Shown here: positions 6,314 to 7,244 of the stretch, one piece after another
How positions within the stretch are numbered: the first letter of the stretch is position 1
Layout: every line of letters begins with the position of its first letter
Assembly (NCBI GenBank): GCA_025966255.1
Contig: JAOPVG010000233.1
Location: forward strand, 1-7,244
Reading direction: 5' to 3'
From: Jatrophihabitans sp.
GTDB taxonomy: Bacteria; Actinomycetota; Actinomycetes; Mycobacteriales; Jatrophihabitantaceae
DNA: 7,244 nucleotides
The notes under the pieces: model-generated
Seen by the model: only the letters and a program-made list of their open reading frames with translations
Told to the model about the DNA's origin: nothing
The model's database searches: none
Program-made: the position numbers and the translations under genes

Positions 6314-6332
6314 GTCGGGCGCTGCGCCCGAC
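6314..6332. promoter_or_regulatory. 19-base palindrome over the predicted start site of the DUF4190 gene
   Basis: GTCGGGCG, CTG, CGCCCGAC is a perfect 8-base inverted repeat with a 3-base centre. It overlaps the last two bases of the -10 candidate at 6331-6336 and is centred on the predicted +1. Because transcription would begin at its middle, the mRNA would contain only half of it, so a DNA operator is more likely than an RNA hairpin. The cognate regulator is unknown. Confidence 0.55.
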
Positions 6333-6336
6333 TCTA
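6331..6336 (-). promoter_or_regulatory. -10 candidate for the DUF4190 gene
   Basis: TAGAGT on the minus strand fits TANNNT and is the only AT-containing hexamer of this kind in a very GC-rich divergent region. It predicts a start near 6324 and a leader of about 32 bases containing the GGAGG ribosome site. No convincing -35 hexamer lies upstream. Confidence 0.4.
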
Positions 6337-6396
6337 AGCCATCCGGGTGTCGCGTCCGCCCGGGTCGGCGGCGGGGCGGTCCCGAACTTTCACACG

Positions 6397-6402
6397 TACA
6401 CT
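6397..6402 (+). promoter_or_regulatory. -10 element of a probable leaderless promoter for the gene at 6409
   Basis: TACACT matches TANNNT and is followed by six bases (GCGCCG) and then the GTG start at 6409. There is no Shine-Dalgarno sequence. The spacing is identical to that of the rmlA promoter in this window, which supports a leaderless transcript beginning at the GTG. No -35 match is evident. Confidence 0.5.
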
Positions 6403-6408
6403 GCGCCG

Positions 6409-7227
6409 GTGATTGACAAGACCCCGCCGGTCTCCATGAGCAAGTCCGGTTCCGACCCAGCGTCGAAGCCGGAACGGCCGAGCCCACCGCGCAACGTCGT
6501 CCTCGCTTCCGTCGCCCTCGTCGTGGCTGGGATCTCCGCCCTCGGCGCGGCGTTCAGCCTGTACGGGCTGAAGGACTGGCTGCACAAGACAGCCATCACG
6601 GCGAACAACAAGCTCAAGGCGACGGACAAAAACCATAAGACCGACAGCCAGCTGCTCCACCAGGTGAACAGCACGATCACCGGGCAGGTCGTCGCCACGA
6701 TCGTTCTCTTCGTGGCGTTGAGCTTCATCGCCTTCGCCGTGTACCGCGGTCGCTACTGGGCCCGCTGGACGGTGCTCGGTCTGTGGGTGCTGTCGACCTT
6801 CACCGGCACGCTCGCCGGTTTTGCGTCCGTGGTGTCGATCGGGACGTCCGAACCGATTGCCTTCAAGGTCCCGGCCTTCCTCGCCGGCGTGTTCTTCATC
6901 GCTGCAGTGGTGCTGACGAGCCTCAAGCCGAGCATCGCCTACTTCAACCTCAGCCGTCCCGAGCGGCCAGCCGGTGCGCCGGTCCGTCGGGGTCTGTTCG
7001 CGCCCCGCGAAGCCGCCCCGGCCCGTCCGGGCGCAGCCGGGCGTAGGGGTTCGGCCGCGCGGGCGGCGACCACCCGCCCGGCCGGCAAGGCCGACGCCGA
7101 CGCCGGCTCGGGCCAGCCCGACCGATCGCGCTCCAAGCAGCGGGCGAACGCCGAAGCCGTGGCGAAGGGGGCCGAGCTCGCCCGCACCCGGGCCAAGGCC
7201 AGCAAGTCGCGGCGCACCGGAGTTTGA
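6409..7227 (+). CDS. Four-helix membrane protein with a long basic Ala/Arg-rich cytoplasmic tail
   Basis: This is 272 residues from a GTG start; an ATG at 6436 (codon 10) is the alternative. The GTG is preferred because TACACT lies 6 bases before it, as expected for a leaderless mRNA. Residues 1-28 are Pro/Ser/Lys-rich. Hydrophobic helices lie at about 30-53, 91-112, 118-142 and 152-173. A polar, lysine- and asparagine-rich loop (54-90) follows the first helix and would be outside the cell. Residues 181-272 form a low-complexity tail with 17 Arg and 5 Lys against 7 acidic residues, rich in Ala and Pro; with four helices it should be cytoplasmic. I recognise no family. The tail could contact nucleic acid or acidic partners, which is inference only. 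Confidence 0.85.
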   Translation: MIDKTPPVSMSKSGSDPASKPERPSPPRNVVLASVALVVAGISALGAAFSLYGLKDWLHKTAITANNKLKATDKNHKTDSQLLHQVNSTITGQVVATIVLFVALSFIAFAVYRGRYWARWTVLGLWVLSTFTGTLAGFASVVSIGTSEPIAFKVPAFLAGVFFIAAVVLTSLKPSIAYFNLSRPERPAGAPVRRGLFAPREAAPARPGAAGRRGSAARAATTRPAGKADADAGSGQPDRSRSKQRANAEAVAKGAELARTRAKASKSRRTGV

Positions 7228-7244
7228 CGGGTGCCGACCGCGCT

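Noticed and set aside
6293..6487. N-terminal extension of the DUF4190 gene to 6487
   Set aside because: It would run through the divergent promoter region and overlap the start of the gene at 6409, and the GGAGG site clearly supports the ATG at 6292.

Overview
The window looks like chromosomal DNA of a high-GC actinobacterium. The sequence is GC-rich, codon third positions are strongly G/C, ClpB resembles the mycobacterial/actinobacterial form, and a HAIR-type HspR operator, an actinobacterial heat-shock element, lies upstream of clpB. Genus cannot be fixed from the sequence alone. There are no tRNAs, rRNAs, insertion sequences, CRISPR arrays or signs of recent transfer.

Region 1 (1-1752, minus strand) is a dTDP-sugar operon in transcription order rmlA, rmlC, rmlB. 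RmlA makes dTDP-glucose, RmlB (cut by the window edge) makes the 4-keto-6-deoxy sugar, and RmlC epimerises it. No rmlD reductase is seen here. RmlC is divergent at two normally conserved active-site positions. rmlA appears to be read from a leaderless promoter.

Region 2 (1753-4801, plus strand) is a 129-base divergent control region followed by clpB, the full-length disaggregase, and a small two-helix membrane protein 7 bases after the clpB stop. The control region holds an HspR operator overlapping a possible SigH-type promoter, the expected wiring for a heat- and thiol-stress chaperone gene. The operator also lies close to the rmlA promoter on the other strand.

Region 3 (4802-7244) has two minus-strand genes and one divergent plus-strand gene, all small multi-pass membrane proteins with low-complexity soluble parts. 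Two of them carry pentapeptide repeats (PGY-rich or PYG-rich) encoded by 15-base tandem DNA repeats, and one is a DUF4190-type protein. The plus-strand gene has a strongly basic Ala/Arg-rich C-terminal tail and a probable leaderless GTG start. Their function is unknown. With the gene behind clpB they form a run of four neighbouring small membrane proteins of similar design, and this is the least explained part of the window.
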